Positions 22,661 through 34,912 are shown, counted from the first letter of the stretch. The stretch is DNA of 64,000 bases from Haemaphysalis longicornis (GCA_013339765.2 CM023457.1:47327847-47391846), one strand, 5' to 3'. Translations and numbers: made by a program. Notes: a model not told the origin generated them from the sequence alone.

Positions 22661-23455
22661 ATATACCCGTGCCTCCAAACGCATTTATGTGTGTGCGGGC
22701 GGGAGGAGTGTGCGTGCATCCGCAGACGGCTCGAAGCGTGATCTCGTTCGCAAAGACCACATGGCCCTCCTCATACCGTCTCTCGCCACAGCCGCTGCTG
22801 CCAGACATGGCTGCGGGAAGGAACACTCGAGCCACCACAGCTCTCGCCATGTGCGGACTTCCATTTGCCTCATCGCCTCCCGACTTTGGCTACTTTTTTT
22901 GGCTACTTTTTTTAAACCCGCCCCAGAATACAAAGGGGCACGGACGGACGGCTCTGTTAGCGCGGAAGTCCACGTTTCTTGCGCGGGCGCGATTTTTATT
23001 TTGGCAATCTTCTCGCGGTGGAAGCCAAAACGGCCGACCAATGGAAGGAATTCTCGTCAGAGACGGGAGGCGGTTGAAGGGTCATCATCGTTTACGCCGT
23101 CGCAGCAGTCTCATATGCGGGTTCCTTCGGAGACCAGACGACGTGCGGAAACGCAGAACAATATATATAGATATAGCCTATATATGTGCAGGCCGCTTTG
23201 GAAAGCGCGCTGTAGGCTCGAGCGGTGCTCAGTAAAAAGAGGGTACGGCGTTCGCTGCTTTGTCCTCGTTTCCGGCGGCGTCGTTAAGGCATAAACAACG
23301 CAACCGCAAGGCGAAGTGTATAACGACTGTAGGTGTTGTGCACAAAGGCGGCAGTTTTTTTTTTTCTGCGAGTTTTAACATTTATTCTACCCTCCCCCTC
23401 TCCTCTTCTCTCCAACCTCTCTCACCTTCTCACCTTTTTCTCTCTATCGCGGGCT
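22661..23455. other. Unassigned DNA, CpG-rich
   Basis: Open frames of about 200 codons overlap in two plus-strand frames (22630-23294), with no recognisable product in either. A TATATATAGATATAG stretch lies at about 23161-23175. Possible promoter-like DNA but no firm evidence. Confidence 0.25.
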
Positions 23456-23483
23456 ATATATATATATATATATATATATACTA

Positions 23484-23562
<79 letters not shown>
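23456..23562. repeat. (TA)n microsatellite
   Basis: About 107 bases of TA interrupted three times (CTATA, TTATA and CTATAA). Long TA runs are prone to cruciform extrusion and to assembly error. Confidence 0.96.
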
Positions 23563-23563
<1 letters not shown>

Positions 23564-23737
23564 GGGGGTGTTAGAAAATGTAGTCTGGTTGGTAGCTACC
23601 AAATTCCTACCAAATTAGTCTGAACGCGCGCACGACCTTCTTCTTTTCTTTTGTCTATGTGTAAAATAAACACCTCATGTTCGACGGGTTCTGGTCTTTT
23701 CGCAAAAAGGGCTGTGTGTGTGCGTGTTGTCACGCGC

Positions 23738-23772
23738 ACACACACACACACACACACATACACGCGCGCGCA
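23738..23772. repeat. (CA)n microsatellite with CG extension
   Basis: About ten CA units followed by CACGCGCGCG, an alternating purine-pyrimidine tract compatible with Z-DNA. Confidence 0.9.
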
Positions 23773-26463
23773 TGGCACGCACGCACGCGCGAGCTCTACA
23801 GACTTGATGACCTAAGCAAGACGCCGTTGTATACTCACATTGAAAGGGCGAAGTCAGGACAAAAAATTGAAAGATACTGGCGCGGCCTCGCTACCCGCAA
23901 TACAGCTAAGAAACAGTATTTCTGGACAAATTAATAATGCACTTCATGTTTCCACTGCCTTAAATTTAAATCAGATAATTAGTTCATACTTTTCTCTTTG
24001 CCCTGAAGGCAGCAAAACAATGTTTCATCTCTGTCGTGCACACTCTTAAAATTCAAATCATGCTGTATCAAAATCCGTGGTAAAAGCTTAAATCAAATAA
24101 AAATGACCTGGGAAGCGTCCAATCACATTTATATGATGGGAGGAATAAACATTTATTCAACTGTATGAGTTCCGTTCGGGAGACCTCCTTAATCCAGAGA
24201 GCCTTGCTTTTTTTTTTTTTTTTTGCAACTTTCAGTTTACTACTCCCCATTTCTAATTTTCCTCACGTCTCGATCTCGTCATTTAATTTTTTTCTTTTCC
24301 CCATGCTAAGTTCCCTCTCCTGGGCTACAGTCGCTTTTATTTCGTACTCAGCACTCTCGACGGGAGACCCCGTCGGCTGGGCCATAAATTAGATCAATCC
24401 CATACCCGGCTCTGAAGGGGGGCTTAAAAAGCCGTTTGCTTTCCATACAACAGCCCGCTTGTATACCGTGCGTTTCCCAGAGGCCGCATATACGACCCAA
24501 GGTCGTCCTACGCTGAATAGGAAGGAGCACTGTAAAACCTGAACACCCTATTCCACGGGAGAGCACAGCGAACAAAAATAAGCACTCGTGCGGCAACAGA
24601 GTACAGACAACGTTTTGGCATTATATGCGGGGTACGGTTGAACGTCTGCACTTGAAATGCAAAGAAGCCCCCGCGAACGCGAAGGGTGCGGCGTGTTAAC
24701 GCCCAAGCATGATTGAGAGTGCCTTGTACCTTGAATTGCATTACGCCGAAAACTCATTGTGTTTCGGGTGCAACGCTTGTGCGCGCGGTACATTGAAATG
24801 CGGATTGTCGTTCGTTAGGCTTAACTGAATAAAGAGTGGGCTGTGACTGAGCTGGTTAGTTCACTTTTTTTATGGATTCTGTTGCTACAGCCGGGTTTTA
24901 AGCGTGTTATGTTGGGTCGTGGTGGGATGGTCGCGCGGCGCTGCGGAATTGGCGCGATGTTTTGTTTTTTTTTTTTTTTACAAATTAAACCAGCGCTGCT
25001 AGTATCGAATTCTTATACGCGAAGCGGAACTACTCAGGTAAGTGGGAAATCTGATTGCGCCGAAGTATATTGGTCCACCCATGAAACGTAAAACAAACTA
25101 CGTGCCAATGACCGGTACAGAAGACGAAGGTCGTTCGTGTACAGTTGTAAAACATATGTTGCCTTTCCATGTCGCGGAACAACCTTGGGCCGCATAGGAG
25201 ACGCCGTGCGCGCGAAACAAAGCAAGAACTACGTCGACTGCGAGCGTACTGCCATATTTCAAGCGGTGTTCTTTTTTAACAAGTCCGCAACAACACCAAT
25301 ACTGCACCACCTGCCGTTTTTACAGGTCGGTCTCTCTCAAACGCCGTCTCCTTGCACCCATTTTGTTCGTATTCTTTTTTTCGGTCTCCTGTAGTTAGTC
25401 CCGCAGTCCCGTCTCTCCAACAATTTCTTTTGTCAAAATATTCCCAATGAACCGACGCACGCGCGGAATAAAAAGAAAAATTACGCCGCACTTCTCCTAG
25501 ACCCTTGCCGCGTCCTTTGCTCTACGCTGGTCGTTACGGGTCCCGATGTATTGATGCCTTTGCCGCCGGCGACGAGACAGTCCGCCCGGCAGCGTAATGG
25601 ACTCTTTTGACACCTTTATGGCCCGCGCGTGTCCTTTTAGTCTCGTGTCACTCCCCTCACGACAACCCTAGCCCCCCCCCTCCCCCTTCCACCTTTAGCA
25701 CTCCCCACCTGCCTTTTTCACTCGAATAGGCACCCCGCTGCGTGCATCTAAAGCACTCACCTCCGCCAGCCTTTGTTAAAGAGAAACTCGCGCCAAACAG
25801 CTCGCGGCGAAGTTCGCTCTGACGTCATTGCCCCCATATTTTTCTGTGGCACTCTCGGCTGCCACAGTCGTCGGTAGGGGTCGGCCAACCTTCCCCCTCC
25901 ACGCGTCTGCCACCTTTCTTTCTGCCCCGGCGACCGGCGGCGCCGTCTGGCGGCACAGCCTGGTGCCGTACTCTACGCGTGCTGCGTCGATTGTACTGTT
26001 AATGATGACGTCGATGGCTCTCCATTGCTTTCACGGGCCGGGTCCATATTGATGGAGGTTGCGACCCCTGAGCGCCGGTTGAAGGCGATAATGATCGCGC
26101 GACACGTCTGCCTTCCTTTTTTGGACGCCGAGTGACGTACACCTGTTTCCGCTGCCCCGCTTTCTCTTCTCTATCCCTCGTATTTAGTGCGCCGGCTTTC
26201 TTTTTTTTTTCACTTTGTCCGTGAGGGAGGCATTCTTTCATTGTCGACGAAGGGGGCGCGACATAATCGGCGACTGAATAATGCGCGAGGTTGTTACGGT
26301 CGTGTTGCACGGACCCCACGAAACCGATACATTACTACGAGGGAATCATCAGCCTGTGTAGTTGTGTCGAAATATTCCCTTTTGTTGTGGGGCGACGGAC
26401 ATTCGAGCTGATAAACGCGTTTCAGGTGCAAGAAGAATGCTCATATCCGCACGTTGCGCGTGC
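23773..26463. other. Unassigned non-coding DNA
   Basis: No supportable gene. 24300-25500 contains only short frames. 25500-26100 is CpG-rich and C-rich (a run of C at 25671-25679). No domain or transposon motif recognised. Confidence 0.3.
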
Positions 26464-26464
26464 A

Positions 26465-26479
26465 ACAATGAACAGACAG

Positions 26480-26577
<98 letters not shown>

Positions 26578-26608
26578 GGACGGACGGATGGACGGACAGA
26601 CAGACAAA
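26465..26608. repeat. (GACA)n microsatellite
   Basis: About 36 units of ACAG/GACA with GACG variants at both edges. Translates as QTDR repeats on the plus strand, which explains the long frame there. Confidence 0.97.
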
Positions 26609-26614
26609 GTTTAG

Positions 26615-26690
26615 AGCAAAATGAACTCTTTTACCTCAGGGGCCGCAAGCAGCCAACTTCTTGAGGGCAGCTATATAAGATGCCTGAGGG
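26615..26690 (+). repeat. TATA-containing dispersed repeat fragment
   Basis: TTGAGGGCAGCTATATAAGATG at about 26661 resembles CTGAGGGGTGGCTATATAAATG at about 54932. Both have a canonical TATA box, so this may be the promoter end of a transposable element. Only two partial copies are visible. Confidence 0.35.
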
Positions 26691-27117
26691 GGTTTCGTCG
26701 TGCAACTTTTTATTACTTCTCATAGCGCCGGCAAAAACAAGACGGAAGGTTAGCTTCGTGAAAGTGCAGTTCTATTACTGAGACGTGGTTACTGACGTTT
26801 GCGGTGAAAGTTATTGAGGCATCGCACAATGTGCTCCCGTCAATTTGGTCACGCCCCAAGGTGTGCAACACGGTTTCCTTTTATTGCAAAGTTCAGATAT
26901 GTCACGCCGAGTAACAGTAATAAGGTCTCACTGGAAGCTAGCTTACGGCTTTGGAAGGGAAGCCAGCTCTCAGGATCACAACCACGAAAGTATCCAGGGG
27001 CACGGAGATAACGGTATTTGGCGTGAACTGCGGAATTTCATTGTTAGTATGCCGGTAGCTTTGGAAAGTAAAAAAAAAAAAAAAACGCGATGGCTAGGGG
27101 CCAAGGTATTTGGGTTG

Positions 27118-27205
27118 CTCATACCGAACACGCGAGTTTGATCACGGCCGCGGGGTGGTGGCGAAAAACGAAAACACCCGGGTTTCGAGTTTTTTCAGGT
27201 TTATA
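27118..27205 (+). mobile_element. Highly degenerate Ruka-like SINE fragment
   Basis: The order CGAGTTTGATCACGGCCGCGG, GGTGGTGGCGAAAAACG, AAAACACCCGGGTTTCGAG follows the Ruka order B box, GCCGCGG, GGAGGCGAAAAGC, AAAACGCCCGTGTGTACGAG with many changes. If correct it is much older than the other copies. Confidence 0.35.
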
Positions 27206-29959
27206 TGAATCCCGGCTTTCTCGCAAAATTCAGTAAGCATCATAGCTTACGCATTCCCAGGTATTTTTTGCTTAGTTCCCAAATACCTGATCATGAAACA
27301 AACCTAATCTCTCTCGAAAAGTTCGCAGCTCAAGAAACTCATGTGTTATATTTCTCCTCATAAGGAGATCCTATAGATCTCCTTACTATAGATTTGAAAA
27401 ACTCACTGTAAAATAAACAGAAAACATGTAACGGGGCTCGGGTGTAATATTATTATTATTGTTATTATTATTATAAATAGAAGTATCATTACAATGCTGG
27501 TCGCTTATATTAAGATAACACAGCCAGCGTCACGCGGGTAACGCAAATTGGGAACAAAATACGCAAACCTGCTACAGGAATTTAAACAAATCGATGACCA
27601 GATAAAGCCGTCGTCAAATTATAACGCGAGCTTTGTTAAATGCGAAGACCAATGAAAAGGGCTTAGCAAAGTCGAGAAAGGCCTTGAGTGCTGTTCTCGG
27701 TCTTACTACAGGAATGGCGGTAAAGAATAAAGTGGAGATGGGGTGTAAAGCGCTTTCGAAAAGAAGAAAAAACGCGGGGAGGAGGGGAGCATGGTGATAA
27801 AGAGGGGAGGCGAAGTCTGGAATATAATCTGCATCGACGGATAATCCGATTAGGGGTTTAAAAGGAGGGCTGGCCGACGCAGTGAGATTAGCCGCGCACG
27901 GTTGGGGAGGGGAGTGGATCGGCACCAGAAGCAAAACAAAACCAAAGGAGAAAGCAGGGCTCAAAAACACAAACAAACGCGAACACACAAACGCATCGAA
28001 AACACCACGCATAAGCGCTTAGACAGACGCACACGCATGAACGCACTAATGCAGACGCAGCTGGAATGCGCAGTAGCGACCTTTAAGAATCGTAAAAAAG
28101 AAAAAAAAATGAAAACGTGAGCAGCATCTCACGATTAGACATCCAGAAACCCAGAAAAAGAGTGGGCGAAGAGAGTGTATGCAGAAATAAACTTTAATAT
28201 AAACAGCAGTGGCACTACCACGCGACCCTGCGGAACCCCCCCGTCCGGTGGTTATTGCTTTCCCATCAAATATCGAAGGAAGCATAAGCCTCTGCCCCCA
28301 CGTGGCCCTTGAATACTTGCTGTCATCTCCGTCCAGCGAATGCTTTTTGTGTGTGCGTATGTTGCGGATATCTGGTGGATAGCCCAGAAGTTTTCGACGT
28401 TTTATTACACACCCAGCGCCGGTTGACGCTCTCTTGCGTTCCGTACCGGGTCCGGGGGCCGGTTTGCGTGCGTCCACCGGCCGCATGTTTCTTCATGGAC
28501 GTATATAAACACACCGCCTGTGCGCACGCCATCTCCTTTAAGCCTGATGGACGACCCTTTAATGATACGCTCGGAATATATTCCACGCCGGGAGCCCCAC
28601 ACGGGCGCCGGTTATAGGGCGGAATTTGGCTCCTTTACAGCGATCCTTGCTCTAATCTCTTCTCTTTTTCCTCTCCTTAAATTTGTTTCGCATTCGCTCT
28701 TAATCTCTGCGTTCTTTTGTTTACTACAAATCAGAAAACGCGGCATCGATCCTTTCCCAACTTTTTCTTCGTACTGTGTCGTGCATTTCAGAGACTGCTG
28801 TTTGATGATTGAGGCGGGTTGGTCGTATTGAGCTTTGAATTTTGGGGTACACGCGATTCGGTTATACGGATTAGGTACGAATTTGAGAAACGGATAAGAG
28901 GGCCCCCTCTTTCAGGAAGATCGTTAATAATGCGGGTGGCCGGCTCCGTACAGTGATAGATTGCCGAAGGGACGAGAGAGAGGCGGAAATGTAGGCCAAA
29001 TGTGTGGGGACGGGGGGACTTTTGCGTCAAGCAATACATTGAAAAATAGAATAGATCTAGAAAATGGAACTGATTGCCTCCGAGGGTTGCTGGTGCATGG
29101 ACGCGAAGCACATAATTAATTGATCGCGCAAATACTTTCGCCGTGAGTGACATTTCGTCTCGTTTAGTATAAAGTTAGTCTGCATGATACGCCTAATATG
29201 TTTGTATTTTCACGATCCGAAATTATGGCGGGGCATCTTTGATCCTAGCGAATGAGGACACACAGGCAACTAGGATACAGCTGAAGCAGGTGAACGACAG
29301 TAGCTACCCATGCCGCCAACTGTGTGACGTCACCACTTGCAGCAGCGCATGGGTCACGTGGCTCATGCGGGAAGCAGCAGCACGAGGCAGTTTTTTTTTT
29401 GTTCAATTAAACGTTTACCGGAGGAGTTGACCCGAACTGTGCAGTTTAAACCATCAGAACATAGTTATTGGAGCCGACTCGAGCCGACAGCGTGAGACAG
29501 CGTCTTTTTCTTCACGTTTCTTTTTTTTTTGTTGTTGTTGCTATGCTTTTTATATCGCCTCCTTTCGTCACCCGTTTTCAACCCGTTTTTTTTATTCGTT
29601 GTTGTAAGAACCAATACGTAGTGTATTGTTAATGAAAGAACGCTTCTTCTTGCGGTGATGCCACGTTTTGTCTCAAATAGGCCTAAGGTTTCATCTGCTC
29701 TAAGCAATGTTGGAATGTATGAGTCGCGCCAACGGTGCTGGAAACTCAGTTTAAAAAGGTTTTGTCTACATTTACTTCGGGTTCATGGACATTAGTTATG
29801 ACAGGCATGTTTTGTTTTACCATAGTATGCGGTCCCCTGGGAGCTGATAACGGCCTCCTAAACGCTATACCAGAAAACCGACGCCAAAAAACAAGACAGG
29901 TTCATTAACAAATACTTCACGTGTAAAAATTAACTTACATGAAAATACCTTAAAACCTT
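27206..29959. other. Unassigned non-coding DNA
   Basis: No gene supported. Small items: a hairpin (TAAGGAGATC, 5-base loop, GATCTCCTTA) at 27361-27385, a short TTA array near 27450-27474, and CpG-richer DNA at 28200-28620. Confidence 0.3.
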
Positions 29960-29992
29960 AGAGAGAGAGAGAGAGAGAAGAGAGAGAAGAAA

Positions 29993-30047
<55 letters not shown>
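29960..30047. repeat. (GA)n microsatellite
   Basis: GA repeats broken by a few GAA and GGA steps. Purine-only strand. Confidence 0.95.
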
Positions 30048-30049
<2 letters not shown>

Positions 30050-30084
30050 CATGTGCGCGTAGAGAGCAAATCACCCCGCTTTTA

Positions 30085-30165
30085 ACAAAACAGCGCTTAT
30101 AACGAAGCTTATAACGAAGCCTGTTCTCACGACTTCGTTGTAACGGGGTTCTACTGGATGTGAAA
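30085..30165 (-). mobile_element. Pogo/Tigger-like terminal repeat remnant
   Basis: Contains CTTATAACGAAG twice and ends CTTCGTTGTAACGGGGTTCTACTGG, which on the minus strand reads CAGTAGAACCCCGTTACAACG, a typical pogo-like terminus. No second end was found. Confidence 0.45.
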
Positions 30166-30169
30166 TAAA

Positions 30170-30965
30170 TATACAGCATGCACTGCTGCAGCTTCGCAAT
30201 GCCTTTACCAGCTTCCTGCAACTTTCCAGCGCTCCAAACGCCGTGCAAGGTGCCGCCGCGTCAAATTAAACTCGAAAACGCCCTCTCGAAGTGCAGAGTT
30301 TTGAAAGCGCGGCGCGTATACGACCAGAACAAACGCGCGCTGCACACTTTCCACCCCCTCTTACGAAAGCCCGACACGCGTTCCCGCGAATCGCTGTCTC
30401 TCGGCAGAAGACTAGTCGGCCACTCTGTTGCGGCGAGACACCGCGCTTGGACGGCGCGGACTGTCGTGGGGGCGAGGGCGGACAGAGTGACCTCGTTTAA
30501 GTCGCAAGCCCGCTGGCGCGCGCATCAGCTCGTCTACGCCAATTTGCCGGCTTGTGTCGCCGCCGCCGAGTAGAGTGCATGAGGCACTACTGCAAGGGCC
30601 CGCGGCGGGCTGCAACAATTGCCGCCGCATCAATGCCCGCTGGCTTCGAGACCCCGCCAGAGTTTTGTGGATGCGCGTGTAGACGCTCCGAATGGTGCGA
30701 ACGACCTCGGAAACGCCTGCTCCTCGCTCGCATCGCGCACGAGAGGCGTTTCGCGCTTGAGCCGTCGCCGCACGCCCACGGTCCGCTTTCGCTCGGTGTC
30801 GGCGCGGTTCTTTTTCGCGCCCTGGCTGCCTGGGACCGATGTTTAGAGGCTACGAGGGAAAGCGTCGCCGGGAAATCGCTCCGTGTATCTGAAAACCAGC
30901 CGCGTTGTTTGAACTCGACGAAGGACGTAGAAGGCGTGCGATTTCAAACAAAGCTCGCGTAACTG
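30170..30965. other. CpG-rich island-like stretch
   Basis: About 800 bases of high CpG density, open in several plus-strand frames (30178-30573 and 30552-30962). The products are Arg- and Ala-rich with no domain. It may be a 5' region of an unseen gene. No TATA box, TISU element or splice site stands out. Confidence 0.25.
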
Positions 30966-31225
30966 ATTGCGCCCTTTTTAATGCAGAATGCACTAGAGGT
31001 CAGCAGTGGATTCGGGGAGTTGGGTGAGCATAGCACAAAGAAAAGCTTGGGCTGGGGCTGGTTGGTATGCCATGCCTCTGGTTCTTCAAGCGCTTCGCTC
31101 AAGCTTTTTTCGAGCTCTGTCTTCAGCTTTCCGTGTTTACAGTCGTAGGCTTGAAGAACAGTAGTTTTACTATGTCTGAAGTCTCTGCCATTCCCGTTTC
31201 CCCTCCTCTCCGTACTCCCTCGTAA
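30966..31225. other. Unassigned non-coding DNA
   Basis: Nothing recognisable. Confidence 0.3.
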
Positions 31226-31227
31226 CC

Positions 31228-31372
31228 CCCGCTACACACATCACATACACACACACCCGCGTACACACGTACACACACACATACATATACACACACACAT
31301 AGCACATACACACATACACATACACACACATACACATCATACACTCACACACACATACACATGCACACACAC
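31228..31372. repeat. CA-rich imperfect microsatellite
   Basis: ACACAC blocks separated by ATACAT and GTACAC steps over about 145 bases, an old degenerating CA repeat. Confidence 0.9.
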
Positions 31373-32070
31373 GCTCCAGTGATTACTCTGGATCCTCCCC
31401 TTAGTTGAGGTTCACTGCAAGAAGCCTCAGTGCGCAGCGTGGGACAACTGCGCATGCGCACTCACAAACACTATTTTTTTTCGGTGCCCGTGCTACCGGC
31501 TTACTCTCGGCCCCTGACGGCGAGCGTCGGCTGGTGCAAAGAGCCCAAGAAGCCGGTGGTCTCAGGGGCTCCTGAAACAAGAACTTTTTCCCAGCGCTGA
31601 CTGCTGCCTAAAGACATTCCTCCTCCTCCTTCCTCCTCCTCCTCTAAGAACGTTCCAAGCAGGCATTCTTGGGCAGAAACACTAATCCGCAGATCCCGTA
31701 CGAAAGCTGTTGTGAGGAAGGCGCGCACGTCCACTCCTGTCAGCGCCCGACCTCCTTAAGTTTCAAATCCAAGGCGACGCGGCGACACAACGACGCGCTC
31801 GACAGGACGAGGCGCTCGTTATTTTAATTGGGAGAAGAGGTTCGGCCGCGCTTTTGTGCGGCTGCGCCCACAACGAGGGCGACTACGACGACAGCAGCGC
31901 GCGGTGTCGCGCAACGACTTCGCAATGACGAGGAGAGGCGGCGGAGGCTCCCCGGTGAGTCCTCGTCTCACTCGACGCGGAGAAAATTGGAGGGAAGAGA
32001 AGACCTCGACGAGCCTTCCGCTGTTCCTCAGCTCGCGGAATGAGTGGCACTGACGGGACCTATCAAAGGG
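31373..32070. other. Unassigned non-coding DNA, GC-rich at right
   Basis: A short TCC-rich patch at 31620-31645. No gene supported. The last 250 bases are CpG-rich and run into the CRE-bearing repeat. Confidence 0.3.
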
Positions 32071-32925
32071 CCATGACGACAAAATACAACTTCGTTTAAT
32101 TTGGCAAGAGCTGGTAACCCACTGAGCTTCATTCCAGCCACGAAATATTTTTTTTTCCAAATGAAAAAAGGTAAAAAATATTGAAAAAGTTTCACCCGCC
32201 ATGGTGGCTCAGTGGCTAAGCTGTTGCGCTGCTGAGCACGAGGTCGCGGGCTCGATTCCCGGCCGTGGCGGCCGCTTTTCTGATGGAGGCGAAAAGCAAA
32301 AACGCCCGTGTGTACGAGATTTCGGCGCACGTTAAAGATCCCCAGGTGGTCAAAATTAATCCGGAGCCCTCCACTACGGCGCGCCTCATCGCCTGCGTTG
32401 CGTCGGCGCGTTAAACCCTACAGTCAATCAATTGAAAAAGTTTCAAATTTTGCGGCACAGTGACGTAATATGCGCACAAGTGGCGTGATATAGGCCAGCA
32501 CTAAGAGCATTGTTATCAGTTGTTGACTGCTCGTTAACATTCAAGTTATACTATCAAACCGATCTAGAGGACCCCGCTACAATCGCTAAATTACGTTTCT
32601 CGGCAATGGCTTTGGTTGGTGGGCAGCCGTCAATCGCTTTCAAAACGCAGGTAAGCGCATGCGAATTACGGAGGCTTACATATGACGCTGGCAGCACTCT
32701 AACTTTCACCATGCGAGAATCACCGTCCGTCTTTATGCAAGCCCGACCGGCTTCGGTCACTTATCGATGAATATGGGATGTGCCGTACGCCGCAACTACT
32801 CCGGCATACCGGAGAGTTCGCGAAATTGCGGCCTTCGATGGCCGCTACGGCGCGTCGTCGCACGCAGACGAGGAGGAAGCAGACGAGAGAGCAACGCATC
32901 CTTGACTCTGATTGGGTTGAAGAAG
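32071..32925 (+). repeat. CRE-bearing dispersed repeat, copy A, split by a Ruka SINE
   Basis: Shares with copies B (32926-33835), C (40785-41010) and D (63450-63900) a core reading ACAAAATACAAC, then AGAGCTGG...CTCAGCTTCATT, then TTCAAATTTTGCG, CAGTGACGTAATATG and ATCTAGAGG. The Ruka element and one duplicate of its target site account for 251 bases, so the repeat itself is about 600 bp here. The right part (32670-32925) is repeated in copy B as well and includes two GCAGACGA motifs at 32864 and 32879. No coding capacity is seen. Confidence 0.75.
32195..32430 (+). mobile_element. Full-length Ruka tRNA-derived SINE with perfect 15-bp target-site duplication
   Basis: Both RNA polymerase III promoter boxes are intact: A box TGGCTCAGTGG at 32205-32215 and B box GGCTCGATTCC at 32249-32259. 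The body carries the GATGGAGGCGAAAAGC and CCCCAGGTGGTCAAAATTAA blocks and ends GTTAAACCCTACAGTCAATCA. ATTGAAAAAGTTTCA at 32180-32194 is repeated exactly at 32431-32445. The perfect duplication and intact boxes suggest a young copy that may still be transcribable. Ruka is the tRNA-related SINE described from the tick Rhipicephalus appendiculatus. Mobility would depend on a LINE in trans. Confidence 0.96.
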
Positions 32926-33835
32926 CCGTGAAGACAAAATAAAACTCTGTTCAGTTAGAAAGATCTAGCCTTTGGTAACTCACTCAGCTTCCCAAAGGCC
33001 ACAAAAGATGTTCTTATAACCGAACAAAGGCGACAAAATAATTTTTTTAAAATTTTCAAATTTCGCGCTACAGTGACGTATTAAGGGCGGGAGTGACGTA
33101 ATATGGGTCAGAACTAGAGACATGGTTATGAGTGTGTTAACTGCTCGCTAGCATTCAAGTGAGAGGATCAAACGGAACTAGAGGCCCAGCCATGTTTCTT
33201 CAGTGACGTCATAGATTCTGTGACGTCATAGAGACGTCGCCCGAAAGTGTGACATCATTAGATTCTATGACTGTCATAGATACTCGCCTAAAAAGTGGAT
33301 GGGTGTTGTCGCTACTAATATATTGACGTTTCGGAACCACATACGGGTTTCCTTGTTCACTACGTAAGACAAGCCGTCATCGTCAATTCTTGGTCAGTGT
33401 TCACTTTTCTTTTGCAAGTTCTCATGCCTGACCAGACGACATTTCGTCGAACCCTTGATTATGTTCCTTAATATCTCAATTATTTATTTAAACGTTGCGA
33501 TAAATTTGGCATCATTGCTATCGGGACAAAAGTCCTTTTGATATAACCTAACTTCTGTTAAGTCTTTACGGAGGTCGTAAATTACTGAGACCTAGATAAA
33601 ACGCGGAATCACCCTCACTTTCATCATTCGGGTATCGTCGTGCGGTCAGACTGGAGCACCTTCGGCCACTTATCGAAAAATACGGGATGCGCTGCGCCGC
33701 AAGCACTCGGCCAGAGAGACGCATACGTACGTTCGCGAAATTGCGGCCTTCGATCGCAGCTACGATGCGCCGCCGTGCGCGGACGAGGAAGCGCATCCTT
33801 GACTCCGATTGGGTTAAGCGCCGTGATGCAACGGC
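32926..33835 (+). repeat. CRE-bearing dispersed repeat, copy B
   Basis: Starts next to copy A and repeats its order: CTCAGCTTCC, TTCAAATTTCGCG, GTGACGTAATATGGG, AACTAGAGG, and at the right CGCGAAATTGCGGCCTTCGAT and CATCCTTGACTC. Between these, about 300 extra bases hold a cluster of CRE-like palindromes (GTGACGTCATAG twice near 33204-33230, plus ACGTCGCC and GTGACATCA). Either a tandem duplication with later loss in A, or two insertions. Confidence 0.7.
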
Positions 33836-34195
33836 TTCTTTGTTCCGCGCTTCTCGTCTACGGCAGCCACCGCGTTTAGTGTAAGTGCGTGTTTCTCCTC
33901 GAGGCCTCCTTACGTATGCGGGTCAAAGCGTGGGTCGTCGGCGTCCGTCACGCGTGTTCGACGCTCGGAAGCCCGCGCATTCGGAACGACGATCGGCGTG
34001 TTTGAGGCTCGTCGACTACCGCCGTATACAACCTTCCTTTCACTACGAAGCGTTAACACCACGCTTTAGGTTTGCCGTCGTGCCAGCTACGTAAAGGGGC
34101 CCCGCGGCTGTGCTTGCAAATGATTTCTCTATTTCCCTCTTGCCTGAAGGCAGTATACGAAAGGTATTAAAACAAAAGCTTTCTTCGTGGAACCG
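33836..34195. other. Unassigned DNA, CpG-rich
   Basis: Nothing recognisable as a gene. It lies between copy B of the CRE-bearing repeat and the Ruka insertion site. Confidence 0.3.
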
Positions 34196-34208
34196 ATGGC
34201 GCTCCGTC

Positions 34209-34912
34209 ACCCGCTGCGGTGGCTCGGTGGCTAAGGCGTTGTGCTGCTGAGCACGAGGACGCGGGTTCGATTCCCGGCCGCGGCGGCCGCTTTTCAGATG
34301 GAGGCGAAAAGCAAAAAAAATGTCATCTCCACTGCGTGGATGATGGCGAGTGAGCGGAGTACGGGGATCGAATGAATCCAGTCGCGCCCCGAGTGACATC
34401 CGATTTGTGCCCCGACCGTCATTCGAATGAACCCGTGATTGCCCCTTTCTTAATCCCTAAATGAAAATGCCACTCACGGCTCAAATCGAAATTTCGCTTG
34501 ATTTTCGCTGAATGGTGGTGGGCGCAGCGATAGACCGCGACGGACATTGGGAGGGCCTAAGGTACTCCTTCACCGTTACAGGCGAGGAGTAAGCCGTTTG
34601 ACCCTCGGGTACTAACTCCACGTCGTAACCAATGGGTAAGCGAGTGACACTAACTCTGTCTGTTCTACCAGACACAGGCTCGAATCCTGCCAGTGCCTGA
34701 GTGCTTTTTTGCGATTGTATATGCTATGACCACGGACGCGGACGGACATTATGCGGTCCTAAGGTACTCCGCACCTAAAACGCCCTTGTGTTCGAGATTT
34801 CGGCGCACGTTAAAGATCCCCAGGTGGCCAAAATTAATCCGGAGCCCTCCACTACGGCGCGCCTCGTCGCCTGCGTTGCGTCGGCGCGTTAAACCCTACA
34901 ATCAATCAATAT
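34209..34912 (+). mobile_element. Ruka SINE interrupted by a composite SINE, with perfect 13-bp target-site duplication
   Basis: Left part 34209-34316 has A box TGGCTCGGTGG (34220-34230) and B box GGTTCGATTCC (34264-34274). The right part resumes at 34781 with CGCCCTTGTGTTCGAGATTT and ends TAAACCCTACAATCAATCAAT. ATGGCGCTCCGTC at 34196-34208 is repeated exactly at 34913-34925. The two Ruka pieces total about 240 bases, the full family length, so nothing was lost when the inner element entered the A-rich run. Confidence 0.95.
34317..34780 (+). mobile_element. Composite tRNA-like SINE, copy 2, nested in Ruka
   Basis: Matches 2384-2853 along its length (ATCTCCACTGCGTGGATGAT to GGTACTCCGCACCTAAAA), with several small deletions. 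The A box region is damaged (GTAACCAATGGGTAAG) while the B box is kept (GGCTCGAATCC). The insertion sits between A-runs of the host SINE, so an AAAA target duplication is possible but not provable. More diverged than copy 1 in its promoter. Confidence 0.88.

Noticed and set aside
31228..31372. Telomere-like or satellite DNA
   Set aside because: The array is a degenerate CA microsatellite. No TTAGG arrays occur in the window.
34220..34280. tRNA gene at an intact A and B box
   Set aside because: The boxes belong to a Ruka SINE with target-site duplication and no tRNA cloverleaf or mature ends.
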